DNA of 64,000 nt from a bacterium (lineage in GTDB: Bacteria; Krumholzibacteriota; Krumholzibacteriia; JACNKJ01), in assembly GCA_024231955.1 (NCBI GenBank), contig JAAEPZ010000591.1, positions 286,453-350,452 of the forward strand. Direction: 5' to 3'. The notes beneath the pieces were generated by a model. It was not told where the DNA came from and did not search any database. It saw nothing but the letters and a program-made list of their open reading frames with translations. Of the stretch, positions 1 to 9,789 are shown piece after piece (the first letter of the stretch is position 1; every line of letters begins with the position of its first letter). A program made the position numbers and the translations under genes.

Positions 1-1554
1 GAGGACCTCGTCAGCGTGTATGCCGGCATCTACTCGGTCAGTGACCAGGAGCCGGACGTGGCGTTCCTGATCCGGACTCTCCTGGATCTTGAGCTTGCCA
101 CCCCTAACGGCAGCTACCACAGCAGTTTAACCTGGGACGGCAAGGATGGGAGTGATGCTCTGCAGCCGGAGGGCGTCTATTATCTCCAGATGCATGCAGC
201 CACTGCCGACACTGACCTCTGGCGTCAGACGGCCACTACGATCTTCATCAACAACGCCGGACCCACAATAGAATCTCAGGCGATTGAGCCGGGGTTCAAT
301 TTCAACCCCACGAATACAGATCCGCCCAATCAGATGCAGATCTTCTTTGATTCATACGACTTCGATGTCGCAACCGACTTTGCTCGCGCCGAGATCGAGA
401 AACTTGACTCGACGAGTGGGAGCTACAGCGCTTTCGAGATGATCGAGCGGGATGTTGCCTACCTCTCCTCTGCCGGGGGCGTACCCCGCTATCGTTTTGT
501 GTGGGATGGTGGCCTGCTCTCCCAGGGGGCGATCGTGGACGGGCTGTACCGGGCCACGATCACGATCGGCGATTATGCCGGCAATCCGGATGACGTAGCC
601 GCTCCCCTGGGTATCAGTATGGATACGACGCCCCCGGTGCTGAAGGTCGCCGAGCTGGGCCCGGCCGATGTCCTGAGCCCTCCGACGATCTACATCCATC
701 CTGACGATATTCCCGACAGCATCATCGTTACGCCCATTGATCAGAGCAGCGTCGCGGCCTGCTCCCTGGGCTTTGTCGCGGATACGCTGTTCTCCGTCGC
801 CGGAACACCATGTGCCTGGGGCGACGGCGAAGAGCCCGCCTTCAGCTTCCCCCTGCCTGCCGCCGAGTGGGTCGCATACGGCGATTCCGTCTATCAGCTG
901 TTCTTCAACGGTGAGGATGTCTCCGGCAACTCCAACCGGCAGAACAGATCGGTACTCAGGGCGGTAATCAGCGTCGACGGCACGCCGCCGCCCGATCCGG
1001 CCTGGCTCACCACATCGTCCGAGCGGGTCCAGCCATGGCTCCTCCTGGAGGGGACATGTGAGGAGGCCGATGCGACCGTCATAATCACCAGTGAGGGCGA
1101 GGAGCTGGGTACCGCACCGGTCAATGTGTATTCCGAATGGGTGTTCATGACCTCTCTCGATGAGGGGAGCCAGACCCTGACGGCGCAGGCGATCGATAAA
1201 GCGGGCAATTTGTCCCCGGGCGCTCCGAGTATCACTCTGACCTACTCCGCCGGCCCGGTGATGCGGATCCCTGGACGCTTTTACGGGGGACGCGATGAGG
1301 ATATCTATATCAACACCTCCGAAACCATGCGTGAGCTGATAATCCGCGTCTATACCCTCGACGGTGTTCTGGTCCGCATACTCGATTTCAATCCACAGAG
1401 CCTGAGTGTCCCCGAATACAGGATCAATTGGGATCTCACGGATGAAGAGGGGAACAGATTGATGGATGGTCTCTACATCATGAACATAGCCATGACCGAC
1501 AATTCCGGGACCAGGACCTTTGAGAGAAAGGTGGTGGCCATTGTTCGCGATTAA
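1..1554 (+). CDS. Secreted Ig-domain protein with FlgD-like C-terminal domain (5' partial)
   Basis: The reading frame is open through base 1, so the N-terminus lies outside the window and only the last 517 residues are seen. These read as a series of beta-sandwich (Ig/FlgD-like) domains. Phrases such as WDGKDGSDALQPEGVYYLQM and WDLTDEEGNRLMDGLYIMNI are typical of FlgD Ig-like domains, which often sit at the C-terminus of secreted or surface proteins in FCB-group bacteria. A bacterial Ig-like domain (Asp-Gly-Thr-Pro-Pro-Pro start, Asp-Lys-Ala-Gly-Asn end) lies at roughly residues 325-410 of the visible part. It overlaps the next gene, a PorV-like barrel, which suggests co-translation and a functional pairing. 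No catalytic motif is visible, so the role is likely surface structure or adhesion (inference). Confidence 0.75.
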   Translation, partial: EDLVSVYAGIYSVSDQEPDVAFLIRTLLDLELATPNGSYHSSLTWDGKDGSDALQPEGVYYLQMHAATADTDLWRQTATTIFINNAGPTIESQAIEPGFNFNPTNTDPPNQMQIFFDSYDFDVATDFARAEIEKLDSTSGSYSAFEMIERDVAYLSSAGGVPRYRFVWDGGLLSQGAIVDGLYRATITIGDYAGNPDDVAAPLGISMDTTPPVLKVAELGPADVLSPPTIYIHPDDIPDSIIVTPIDQSSVAACSLGFVADTLFSVAGTPCAWGDGEEPAFSFPLPAAEWVAYGDSVYQLFFNGEDVSGNSNRQNRSVLRAVISVDGTPPPDPAWLTTSSERVQPWLLLEGTCEEADATVIITSEGEELGTAPVNVYSEWVFMTSLDEGSQTLTAQAIDKAGNLSPGAPSITLTYSAGPVMRIPGRFYGGRDEDIYINTSETMRELIIRVYTLDGVLVRILDFNPQSLSVPEYRINWDLTDEEGNRLMDGLYIMNIAMTDNSGTRTFERKVVAIVRD

Positions 1555-2473
1555 ACGTTCTCTTGCCGCCGCCCTTCTTCTGCTCATCGCCATTCACGCT
1601 GGCGCCAACCCCCAGGGCGGCAGTTTCCGCCTGTGGGGCCACGGTGCGCGCGATCTGGCCATGGGGGACGCCTCCACGCTCATGGCGCCAGGTCTGGAGT
1701 CCCTCTTCACCCAGCCCGCCTCCCTGGTCGGAATGTCAGGATTCGGGACCGGTATCTCCGCTCAGAAACCCACGGGTGGGGTGGAGCTGGCCCTCTCCTC
1801 CGTCGCTCTCGGCTGGGGGAGCGGTTTACGCTCTCCGCTCAAAAGCGAGCGGGTGCCCACCAGTGATTATGCCTTTGCCGCCGCCTTCCAGCATCTCGGG
1901 GCCACTCTGGCCGATGATACGGGGTGGGGGGAATGGACCGCAGCCGCCGCCTGCGCCTGGAGTCCCAGGCGCTGGCTCTCCATCGGCGCGCGGGGGACCA
2001 TGTCGGGTGGCGGAAGCGATGACGATCTCGACAACGGGCGCGCAACCTCACTCGCCCTTGGCGCGCGGGCCGTTGTCCTCCATCCCGGGCTGGAGATCGG
2101 GTGGATTCTCGAGGATTATTATCAGAGCTTCAAGTGGGACAACAGCAGGACGCGTCATCGCGGGTCCACGCATCTCATCTCCTGCGGCGCCATGTTGCCC
2201 TTTGCCGTCCAATCGGAGTTCATGCTCAAGTACAGGTTCGAGGATGTCGAGTCGTGGGCCATCGGGCTGGAATGGCCGGTTCTGGTCGAGCGGCTGACTC
2301 TGCGCACAGGCGTGATCAGGCAGTTGCGGGTGGAATCCGTCTGGAGTCCGTCCTTCGGATTCGGTGTAGCCCACTATGGTCTCCGCCTGGATTACGGTTT
2401 CCGTTTCAATCGGGTCGAGGGCCCCGGCAGTATCCACAGATTATCCCTTCTCTGGACAGGTATCGGTTTATGA
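1541..2473 (+). CDS. PorV/UPF0164-like outer-membrane beta-barrel protein
   Basis: A 310-residue protein. The start chosen is TTG at 1541, preceded by AGGTGG at a 7-base gap; it begins MFAIKRSLAAALLLLIAIHA, a good signal peptide. A TTG at 1520 is possible but puts charged residues and two Trp before the signal. The mature start (FRLWGHGARDLAMGDAST) followed by SLFTQPASLVGM matches the hallmark of the PorV/PorQ/UPF0164 family (RxLGMGgA...NPAG), and the rest alternates like transmembrane beta strands. Family members sit in the outer membrane; PorV is a type 9 secretion shuttle. The gene overlaps the Ig-domain gene before it by 14 bases and the next gene by ATGA. The family assignment is moderately sure; the export role is inferred. 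Confidence 0.7.
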   Translation: MFAIKRSLAAALLLLIAIHAGANPQGGSFRLWGHGARDLAMGDASTLMAPGLESLFTQPASLVGMSGFGTGISAQKPTGGVELALSSVALGWGSGLRSPLKSERVPTSDYAFAAAFQHLGATLADDTGWGEWTAAAACAWSPRRWLSIGARGTMSGGGSDDDLDNGRATSLALGARAVVLHPGLEIGWILEDYYQSFKWDNSRTRHRGSTHLISCGAMLPFAVQSEFMLKYRFEDVESWAIGLEWPVLVERLTLRTGVIRQLRVESVWSPSFGFGVAHYGLRLDYGFRFNRVEGPGSIHRLSLLWTGIGL

Positions 2474-3027
2474 GGCTGAAGCTCCCCTTTTGCCTGCTTC
2501 TTGGTGCGAGTCTGATTGGCGGCACCATGAACGCCGATGCGGGAATTGCGGATGACGACTCCGTCATTCTCAGTTTTGGCGGCAATTACAGCTACATCTA
2601 TACGCAGCCGGAAACAGCGTGGGGCTATTCGGCAAGCGCCCTGTTCCCGCCGGGACGTGTTGCTCAAGTGTCCGAGACGATCAGCAGGCTCGGCATGGGA
2701 ATGGCTCTGTCCTACAACAAGACCTTCGTGGAGGAGGTCGGGCGCTATGAGGGCGGCGAAGTGATCTGCCGCAAATATCTGGGAACGCCCGGCAGACGTG
2801 CCCGTTACTGGTTGGGTGGAGGATTGGGGTTGTATCATGTCCGTTGGGAGGGCGCGACCGGCGGCTCCTCCAAGTCGAGCCTGGTCTTCAGCGGCGGTGT
2901 TGAGATCGATCTGGGCTCCCGGTTCATACTTGATGTCGAACTGGTGAACCGCTCTCTGGAATTTGCCACGAACAGCCTGTCCGGATCCGCTGTGATCCTG
3001 ATGCTGGGAATGAGGATTGACCCGTGA
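2470..3027 (+). CDS. Small outer-membrane beta-barrel protein
   Basis: 185 residues, beginning at the ATG that overlaps the previous stop (ATGA). A longer reading frame upstream is the shadow of the preceding gene. The first 25 residues (MRLKLPFCLLLGASLIGGTM...) form a signal peptide. The rest is amphipathic beta strand (ILSFGGNYSYIY, YWLGGGLGLYHV, FILDVELVNRSLEF) and ends with strand-like VILMLGMRIDP, as in small 8-strand outer-membrane barrels. No named family is recognised. Its place between a PorV-like barrel and a rhomboid protease, with overlapping ends on both sides, implies one transcription unit. Confidence 0.6.
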   Translation: MRLKLPFCLLLGASLIGGTMNADAGIADDDSVILSFGGNYSYIYTQPETAWGYSASALFPPGRVAQVSETISRLGMGMALSYNKTFVEEVGRYEGGEVICRKYLGTPGRRARYWLGGGLGLYHVRWEGATGGSSKSSLVFSGGVEIDLGSRFILDVELVNRSLEFATNSLSGSAVILMLGMRIDP

Positions 3028-3782
3028 ATTACTACAGGCCCGGTGGCCAGGGCAGAAGCATGGCGCCCTGGACGATCAGACTGATTGCCATCAATCTAGT
3101 TATTTTCGTTCTGATGCTGATCCTGCGTCGGACGGTAGGCGGCACGCTCTTTGTCAATGAACTGATATTGACGCCGGGCAAGGTGTTTCGTGGTCACATC
3201 TGGCAACTCGTGACCTACATGTTCCTCCATGATCCGAGAAGCCTGTACCATATCGGTATGAATATGTTCGTATTGTGGATGTTCGGCCGGGAGGTCGAGT
3301 ACAATCTCGGCAGCGCCTCTTTCCTTAAGATCTATTTTGCCAGCGGCGTCATCGCCGGTCTCTGCAGCTTGCCGATGATGCACCCCGTTCTCGGAGCCTC
3401 CGGAGCCGTTCTCGGTATCCTGGGCGTTTATGGCCAGCTCTTTCCCGACCGCACGGTTCTGTTGTTCTTCATCATTCCGATCAAAATGCGCTACATGATC
3501 TGGCTCATTGCCATCGGCGACCTGTTTGGTGCGATTGTCGGCGGCGGCAATGTCGCTCACTTTGCCCACATCGGCGGCCTGTTTGCCGGTATCATCATCA
3601 TGAGAACCGGCCTGTACAAGAGGGGACTCGATCTGACGGAGATGCGCCGCAAACGGGAGATCGACAGGCAAAGACGGGTCAAGGAGCGGGTCAACGAGAT
3701 TCTCGACAAAGTGAACCGCGAGGGGATCGGCAGCCTCTCCCGCCAGGAGCATGATTTCCTGAAGAAAGTGCGAAAGGGATAG
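3024..3782 (+). CDS. Rhomboid-family intramembrane serine protease
   Basis: 252 residues with a GTG start that overlaps the previous stop (GTGA). Rhomboids cut transmembrane substrates inside the membrane with a Ser-His dyad. Visible here are a first membrane helix (residues ~12-32), the WQLVTYMFLHDP loop, HIGMNMFVLWMFG, the catalytic motif GASGAVLG with Ser126, and AHIGGLFAG with His182, all in the expected order over six helices. A basic coiled C-terminal tail (residues ~200-252, rich in Arg/Lys/Glu) is cytosolic and looks like the tail of other bacterial rhomboids of this size. It is the last gene of the 1-3782 run; its substrate is unknown. Confidence 0.9.
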   Translation: MNYYRPGGQGRSMAPWTIRLIAINLVIFVLMLILRRTVGGTLFVNELILTPGKVFRGHIWQLVTYMFLHDPRSLYHIGMNMFVLWMFGREVEYNLGSASFLKIYFASGVIAGLCSLPMMHPVLGASGAVLGILGVYGQLFPDRTVLLFFIIPIKMRYMIWLIAIGDLFGAIVGGGNVAHFAHIGGLFAGIIIMRTGLYKRGLDLTEMRRKREIDRQRRVKERVNEILDKVNREGIGSLSRQEHDFLKKVRKG

Positions 3783-3837
3783 TCGTTCCCCAGGCGGTTT
3801 TGTCGCTGATTGTCAAACTCCTAAAAATTCTGATTTC

Positions 3838-3866
3838 TTGAATACTGCCGCCAAACACGGTAGAAT
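3838..3866 (+). promoter_or_regulatory. Putative sigma-70-type promoter of the C25 peptidase gene
   Basis: TTGAAT, 17 bases, then TAGAAT lies 70 bases upstream of the peptidase start and downstream of the rhomboid stop. The -10 matches the consensus in 5 of 6 positions and the -35 in 4 of 6. Housekeeping promoters in FCB bacteria can differ from this consensus, so the call is tentative. Confidence 0.4.
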
Positions 3867-3935
3867 TATGGTCTATCCCCATGTGAGACATGTAACTGTA
3901 GGCAATGCATATTCATTTCATCCAAGGATGGTTCG

Positions 3936-6900
3936 ATGAAGACCCGAGCCCACTCAACAAGCCTGCTCCTGCTGTTCGTTTTCTCTTTGACACTCTTCAC
4001 GACGTTCACCGCGGATGCTGCGGTCTATACACGGACGTTGCCCGTTGAAGAGGCTGTCGATCCTTCAGGCGCAATGGGGCGCTGGCTGACGAAGGTCGCC
4101 GACACACCCGCAGAGGACAGGGCGCTGAAGCCGGGACTGACCTGGTGGTGGGCGTTGGCCGATGGCGAGCGGATTGTCGAAGCCGAACTGACCGATATTC
4201 GCGAGGAGATTCTGACAGCTCTCTCCGGGAATCCGCGTGTCGCGCCCATGGTCGGCACGGAGGGGAGCCTGCTCCGGAAGACCGGGGATACGGCTCTGTG
4301 GCCTGCCGAATTCACTGTCAGCGTATCGGAACCGCGCACGCTGCACGGGCGCAGGTTCCAGGCGATCACCGTTGAACCTCTACGCTATGCTGCAGGGAAC
4401 CTGCACGAACTGCGTGCCGCCGATATCCGCGTGGTCACCGAAACTTCAGCGGCGATCCAGGCGCGGGTGCAGCCCTTGCGCCCCGATTTTCCCCTGCGCG
4501 CTCGCGTGCTGGAGAGTCTGGGCGGGATGCTGCTCAACCCGTCGGTTTTGCCGAGCGGCGGCGAACGCGCTCTGGGTGGCGGCGGCTTCCCTACCGACAC
4601 TCCTAACATCGACGGCGCCGCCGTTGATATGGTGATCATCACCATCGACGAGTATGCGGATCTCTGTGAACCCTATGCCGAATTCAAAACCAGTACCGGC
4701 GTTCCCACCGTGGTGCGCACCGTTGAGTGGATTCAGGAGCGCTATCCCTTTGGTTGTGATCGACCCGAGATGATCCGCAACTTCATCATCGATGCCTACT
4801 CCAAATGGTCGATACGCTATGTGCTCCTGGTGGGGGACAGCGAATCTCTACCTCCCCGTTACGCCTATTCGACGATTTTCTCCGATGACGTCACCTCTCC
4901 GACGGACATGTACTTCGCCTGTCTGGACGGTGACTGGAATGCCGACAATGACGCCAACTGGGCGGAGATCGGTGACCCCGAACACGGAGTGCCCGGTGAT
5001 GAAGCCGATTTCCTGGCGGAGATCAGCGTCGGCCGCCTTCCGGTCAATGACCGGGACGACTGTACGGTCATACTTGAAAAATCCCGCCTGACGCAGGTTG
5101 CGGGCAACACACCCTATCAGGACAGAATCCTGATGATGGGAGAAGTGCTCTTCCCGCTGGAATACCCGACCGACCCGAATATCATCATCGATGGGGCCGC
5201 GTACTGTGAAACCATCTACACGACCTCGACCGATGAGAATCACTCCGTCGTGCGGCTCTACGAAAATACCGCCGACTACCCCGGAAGCGAGCCGCTGAGC
5301 GTGGCCTCCGCCAGAGATTCCCTGAATAACGGTTGGGGCGTTGTCATCCACAATGGTCACGGCGCCCGCCAGACGATGAGCGTCGGTTCCGGAAGCCTGG
5401 GCGCAAACATCGTCAATCACCTGGAGAACGGGAACAACACGTTCCTGCTCTACATGGTCAACTGCACGGCTGCCGCGTTTGATTTCAACTGCATCTCGGA
5501 GCTTTTCCTGAGCAATCCCTCAGGGGGAGCCCACGCCGTGATCGGTTCGACGCGGGAGAGCTTTGCGAACGTCAGCGCCGTGTACATGGAGCACTTCTTC
5601 GAAATCCTCCAATCCGGGGGGGATACGATGCGCCTGGGAGATGTCTATAAGGCGGGCATGACGGCCATGGAACCGAATACCAGCAGCAACAACGGCTATC
5701 GCTGGGCTCACTGTACATTCGTGCTTCTTGGCGATCCCAGCAACTGGCAGCACTACAAGCGCGCCGACCCGATGCGGATAGATATGAGCGCCACCCATGA
5801 GCTGGCTGCCGGTCCCTATCGGATATTCGCGTTCGAGGGTGATAATGCCCCTGTCGCCGATGCGCTGGTGACCATCAGCAAAGGTAGCGAGGAATATCAG
5901 TCCGGCCTGACCGATGTTGCCGGTGAGATCTATTTCGATCTCCAGGCGGAAACCGTCGGCAGCTATGACGTTCGGATCTCCCGACGCAACTACAAGCTGG
6001 CTTCGGGCAGTTTCACGACCTTGAGCAGCTCCGCGCCCCTGGTCAGTATCGACCTGATCACCATCGACGATACAACTGGCGGCGGAGTCTTCGGCAACGG
6101 TAACGGCATTGCCGAACGGGGCGAGACCGTGCGTCTGGCCATCGACCTGCAGAACCGCGGCGAGGCCGCTGCGGGACAGGTCGGCGCCCAGTTGACGAGT
6201 ATCGATCCGGACGTGGTCATTCTGGCCGATACGGCAAGCTACGGTGATATCGGTGCGGGCACAGGCAGTGCTGTCGGCGATCCATTCCTGGTTCAGATCC
6301 TGCAGCCGCAGGATGATCACATCCTGCCGTTCGAGTTGACGATTACAGCCGACGAGGGATCATTCCAGGATGATTTCTTCCTCGAAGCCGCAGTTCCGCT
6401 CCTTACGTTCGACAGAACGGTGATCGATGATTCCGGCGGCAACGATGATGGCGTTCTCGATGTCGGGGAAACCGCAGACCTCCGCATCCACCTGCGCAAT
6501 ACCGGCCGGGGATATGGCCAGGCGATCGGCGCGACGCTCGAATCCGTCGCCGGCGGCAGTATTGCCGTGACCCAGCCCACCGCCGGCCTGGGAGATCTGG
6601 CCCCTCTGGCGGCCGACCTCGGCCCTGCCGTCTTTACCGTGAATCGCATTGACGAGGAGCCGACAGATCTCCGTCTGCTGCTGACGGATGCTCTCGGTCA
6701 AACCGATACCCTGCTCTTCAACCTCAATCAACCGGTCGGGACGCCAGACAACCTCACTTTCGTCCATGGTGCGGATGTCACCCGTCTGCATCTGGCGTGG
6801 GAACCGCTGAGCGACATGAACCTGGCCGGGTATTCCGTCCTGAGGGCGCTTGATGAGGGGGGACCCTTTGTTGAGGTATCCGGCGACTGGGTGCTGCACT

Positions 6901-8651
6901 CGAGTTTTGAGGACAGCGGGCTGGAGCCTTACAGCAGTTACTGGTACAGGATACAACCGCTGTCGTTCGCCGGGATTCGCGGCACCATGTCTCTGGCCTA
7001 TCTGGTGACGACCAACCCCGCGCAGAAAAACGGCTGGCCCGTTGCCTGCAGCAAGGAGTTGGCCGGAACACCCATCGTGGCCGATGTCGACAACGATGGC
7101 GTGCTGGAGATCATCGTCGGTGCGGATGTCCTCAACGGCTTCAACAGCGACGGCTCCGAACTTGATGACGGTGACGGCGATCAGATGACCAGCGGTCCTC
7201 TGGATGATGTCGGCAGTAACCTCTTCTGCTCCCTGGCCGCGGACGATCTGGATCGCTCCGGCGGCGTGGAGGTCATCGCCTGCAGTTGGGACACCGGTGA
7301 GGTGCTTATCTACGAATTCACCGACACACCGACCGGCGCCAGAGCGCATATGGCCTCCGGTTGGCCGAAAGTCGTACCGCACGGCTACGGCATCTGGAGC
7401 ACACCGGCGGTTGGCGATGTCGATGGTGACGGCGTCATGGAGATCTTCCTGACCGATGTCGGCGGCCATCTGCTCGCCTGGCATTACGATGGTTCGGAGC
7501 TCATCGACGGTGACGACAACCCCGGCACCGACGGGATATTCAAGAACAACATGGGCGGCTGGATCCGCTCCAGCCCCGCACTGGCGGACCTGGACAACGA
7601 CAGGGTGATGGAGGTCATCATCGGGACTCCGTCGGGTCAGTTGCAGGTCTATAAGGGGGACGGCTCCCGACTGACCGGATTCCCCTATACCGGTTGCGAG
7701 GCGATCTTCTCCAGCCCCTCGGTCGGCGACATCGACGGTGACGGTCTGCCGGAGATCGTATTCGCGGCCGAGGATGATTCGCTTCATGTCGTCAATCACG
7801 ACGGGACGCCCCTCGCCGGCTGGCCGATCTACCTGTACAACGACAACTGGGCGCTCACCCCGAGTGTGGCGCTGGCGGACATCACCGGAGACGGCAGGCA
7901 GGAGATGTTTGTCTGTTCGATTCAGGACTACCATATCATGGAGGTCGGCTGGGTGGATTACCGGGGTTTCTGGCTGCCGGGCTGGCCGCTGCATGCAGCG
8001 TTCTCCACACAATCTTCACCGATTGTGGGGGACATCGATGGTGACGGCGACCTTGAGACGATCCTCGGCAACGAGTTTGCGTCGATTGAAGCCTGGCATC
8101 ACGACGGCACTCCCGTAGCCGGTTTCCCGCTGGTCACGGGGGATTATGTACGAGCCACACCGACTCTGGCGGATGTCGATGAGGACGGATTCCTGGACAT
8201 GGTGCTCCCCGGTTGGGACAAGAATCTGTACGTCTGGGAATTCCCGGTGGCGCACGATCCGGAGAGTACCCCCTGGTACACCTTCCTGCATAACCAGAGA
8301 CGCACCAACAATAACATGACGATCGACTGGATCGTGGGCATTGATGATGACGAGTTGAACGTGCCGGGGATGGTCAGGTTGGACAGCAACTGGCCGAATC
8401 CGTTCAATCCCAAAACCAATATCCGCTTCACGATTGATGGAGATGTGAACACCGATGTGCAACTGGTTGTCTTCGATATCCGGGGACGCCAGGTCCGCAG
8501 TCTTGTCGATGAGGCTCTGCCTCCCGGCGTCTACTCCCGTGCCTGGGATGGCTGCGATGATGCGGGACACCCGCTCGCCAGCGGCATCTACTTCGCCCGG
8601 CTGCAGATGGGGGACAGAGTCGACAGCCGCAAGATGACGTTGCTCAAGTAG
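3936..8651 (+). CDS. Secreted C25 (gingipain-like) cysteine peptidase with FG-GAP repeats and FlgD-like C-terminal domain
   Basis: 1571 residues with a signal peptide (MKTRAHSTSLLLLFVFSLTL), started by ATG after AAGGA. Residues ~225-600 form the Peptidase_C25 domain: YVLLVGDSESLPPRYAYS, SPTDMYFACLDGDWN, the catalytic His475 in IHNGHGARQ and the nucleophile Cys510 in MVNCTAAAFD, followed by GGAHAVIGSTRES. Next come a carboxypeptidase-regulatory-like sandwich (~625-690), CARDB/NEW-like repeats (~710-920), a fibronectin type III-like domain (~935-1025) and seven FG-GAP-type repeats with calcium-loop motifs such as DVDGDGVMEI and DIDGDGLPEI (~1035-1435). The end is NWPNPFNPKTNIRF...RKMTLLK, a FlgD-like/type-9-like sorting domain. 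The protein is probably exported and surface-held; its substrates cannot be read from the sequence. Confidence 0.9.
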   Translation: MKTRAHSTSLLLLFVFSLTLFTTFTADAAVYTRTLPVEEAVDPSGAMGRWLTKVADTPAEDRALKPGLTWWWALADGERIVEAELTDIREEILTALSGNPRVAPMVGTEGSLLRKTGDTALWPAEFTVSVSEPRTLHGRRFQAITVEPLRYAAGNLHELRAADIRVVTETSAAIQARVQPLRPDFPLRARVLESLGGMLLNPSVLPSGGERALGGGGFPTDTPNIDGAAVDMVIITIDEYADLCEPYAEFKTSTGVPTVVRTVEWIQERYPFGCDRPEMIRNFIIDAYSKWSIRYVLLVGDSESLPPRYAYSTIFSDDVTSPTDMYFACLDGDWNADNDANWAEIGDPEHGVPGDEADFLAEISVGRLPVNDRDDCTVILEKSRLTQVAGNTPYQDRILMMGEVLFPLEYPTDPNIIIDGAAYCETIYTTSTDENHSVVRLYENTADYPGSEPLSVASARDSLNNGWGVVIHNGHGARQTMSVGSGSLGANIVNHLENGNNTFLLYMVNCTAAAFDFNCISELFLSNPSGGAHAVIGSTRESFANVSAVYMEHFFEILQSGGDTMRLGDVYKAGMTAMEPNTSSNNGYRWAHCTFVLLGDPSNWQHYKRADPMRIDMSATHELAAGPYRIFAFEGDNAPVADALVTISKGSEEYQSGLTDVAGEIYFDLQAETVGSYDVRISRRNYKLASGSFTTLSSSAPLVSIDLITIDDTTGGGVFGNGNGIAERGETVRLAIDLQNRGEAAAGQVGAQLTSIDPDVVILADTASYGDIGAGTGSAVGDPFLVQILQPQDDHILPFELTITADEGSFQDDFFLEAAVPLLTFDRTVIDDSGGNDDGVLDVGETADLRIHLRNTGRGYGQAIGATLESVAGGSIAVTQPTAGLGDLAPLAADLGPAVFTVNRIDEEPTDLRLLLTDALGQTDTLLFNLNQPVGTPDNLTFVHGADVTRLHLAWEPLSDMNLAGYSVLRALDEGGPFVEVSGDWVLHSSFEDSGLEPYSSYWYRIQPLSFAGIRGTMSLAYLVTTNPAQKNGWPVACSKELAGTPIVADVDNDGVLEIIVGADVLNGFNSDGSELDDGDGDQMTSGPLDDVGSNLFCSLAADDLDRSGGVEVIACSWDTGEVLIYEFTDTPTGARAHMASGWPKVVPHGYGIWSTPAVGDVDGDGVMEIFLTDVGGHLLAWHYDGSELIDGDDNPGTDGIFKNNMGGWIRSSPALADLDNDRVMEVIIGTPSGQLQVYKGDGSRLTGFPYTGCEAIFSSPSVGDIDGDGLPEIVFAAEDDSLHVVNHDGTPLAGWPIYLYNDNWALTPSVALADITGDGRQEMFVCSIQDYHIMEVGWVDYRGFWLPGWPLHAAFSTQSSPIVGDIDGDGDLETILGNEFASIEAWHHDGTPVAGFPLVTGDYVRATPTLADVDEDGFLDMVLPGWDKNLYVWEFPVAHDPESTPWYTFLHNQRRTNNNMTIDWIVGIDDDELNVPGMVRLDSNWPNPFNPKTNIRFTIDGDVNTDVQLVVFDIRGRQVRSLVDEALPPGVYSRAWDGCDDAGHPLASGIYFARLQMGDRVDSRKMTLLK

Positions 8652-8680
8652 AGCGGCGCGAAATACGGTCATGGAATACC

Positions 8681-8702
8681 CCCGGGAGTGAACTCCCGGG
8701 GG
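8681..8702. terminator. Strong hairpin between convergent genes
   Basis: CCCCGGGAG, loop TGAA, CTCCCGGGG makes a perfect 9-bp stem 30 bases after the C25 peptidase stop and about 67 bases beyond the stop of the PDZ gene that converges on it. There is no long T run on either side, so it may act as a weak bidirectional terminator or a transcript-end stabiliser. Confidence 0.55.
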
Positions 8703-8769
8703 TTGAATATTAGTTGGCAATACGTGTGGGGGGATAGGGAAGCGGGTTCTCCCGCATGACGGACAGTGT

Positions 8770-9768
8770 CTATCCGTCCTCTAATCTTTTTTCGAGTCGC
8801 TCTATCTTTTTCTCCAATTTCTCCAGCAGCTCCCTCATGTCATCCTTGCCGTCGAGGATGTGGATGCGATGGTCCCGCCAGTCCGTGTCTTCGAAAGTCG
8901 TGTGGAGACGGGACAGGATAGAGGTCGAGGCCTCGATCTCAACTTCGCCCCTCTTTTGTTTGCCCTTGCGGATATAGCGGATGTCGACCTCGCCCTCGTC
9001 CACGGCTGCGGCAACGGCCTTGTGCAGATCCTTGATCGAGGTGATGCGCTTCCCCGCCAACCTGGTGATGACATCCCCGGACTTCAGTCCGATCTCCTCG
9101 GCGGGGGTATCATCCAGAACATCAAGAATCAAAACGCCGCCGTCGTCAGCGCCGGGGAAATACTCGGCCAGGTCTTCATTCAATTCGCGCACCTGAACCC
9201 CAAGCTGGCCGCCCTCGTTGAAGTGGTTGAGGATCTTGCCGCCCGCAAAGGGGGAATCGCTGAAATTGCGTTGGGTGAAGAAGCGGTGACCAGAGCCGCC
9301 CTTGCGCAGATCCAGGAACATGGAGTGATCCCGCTCGGCCAGCGTGACCTCGATATTCCTCTTGCGGCCGTCACGAATGATACGCAGTTTTACCTCGTCT
9401 CCGGGGCTGTGGGAGCGGATCAGCCTGGTCAGATCGTCGGGATCGTCGATGCTCTCCCTGTCGACGCCCACGACAATGTCGCCGGCTTCAAGGCCGGCAT
9501 CGTGCGCGGGTGTGTCATGGATGACCGTGAGGATCAGTGCGCCATCGGTGTTGCGGCGTCCGGCCTCTTCGGCGGTCTCCTCGTCGAGTTCGGTGAGCGA
9601 GACTCCGAGATAACCGCCATCTTCGAATCCGTCCTCGCTGATCACTATCTGATCGTCGTTCGAATCCCAGTTGAAAGTCCACTCTTCGGCCAGAGCCGAG
9701 ACTCTGGCCATCAGGCTGAATACGAACAATATACCTATTGTGAGGAGTGCAAGATTACTGCGTCGCAT
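8770..9768 (-). CDS. Periplasmic double-PDZ-domain protein with C-terminal coiled coil
   Basis: 332 residues; ATG preceded by GGAGGT at a 7-base gap. A signal peptide (MRRSNLALLTIGILFVFSLM...ALA) directs export. Two PDZ domains are clear: the first at residues ~50-135 (YLGVSLTEL, HDAGLEAGDIVVGVD) and the second at ~185-270 (QLGVQVRELNEDLAEYF, AEEIGLKSGDVITRLAGK). No trypsin-like protease domain is present, unlike DegP/HtrA, so this is an adaptor or scaffold rather than a protease. The last 20 residues (LLEKLEKKIERLEKRLEDG) form a short coiled coil that could oligomerise the protein. It is transcribed divergently from dapF and alone in its direction. Confidence 0.85.
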   Translation of the reverse strand: MRRSNLALLTIGILFVFSLMARVSALAEEWTFNWDSNDDQIVISEDGFEDGGYLGVSLTELDEETAEEAGRRNTDGALILTVIHDTPAHDAGLEAGDIVVGVDRESIDDPDDLTRLIRSHSPGDEVKLRIIRDGRKRNIEVTLAERDHSMFLDLRKGGSGHRFFTQRNFSDSPFAGGKILNHFNEGGQLGVQVRELNEDLAEYFPGADDGGVLILDVLDDTPAEEIGLKSGDVITRLAGKRITSIKDLHKAVAAAVDEGEVDIRYIRKGKQKRGEVEIEASTSILSRLHTTFEDTDWRDHRIHILDGKDDMRELLEKLEKKIERLEKRLEDG

Positions 9769-9789
9769 GGTTCATACCTCCGTGCAGGG

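Noticed and set aside
6360..8012. 550-codon minus-strand frame inside the C25 peptidase gene
   Set aside because: The plus frame carries FG-GAP calcium-loop repeats in register over the same bases.
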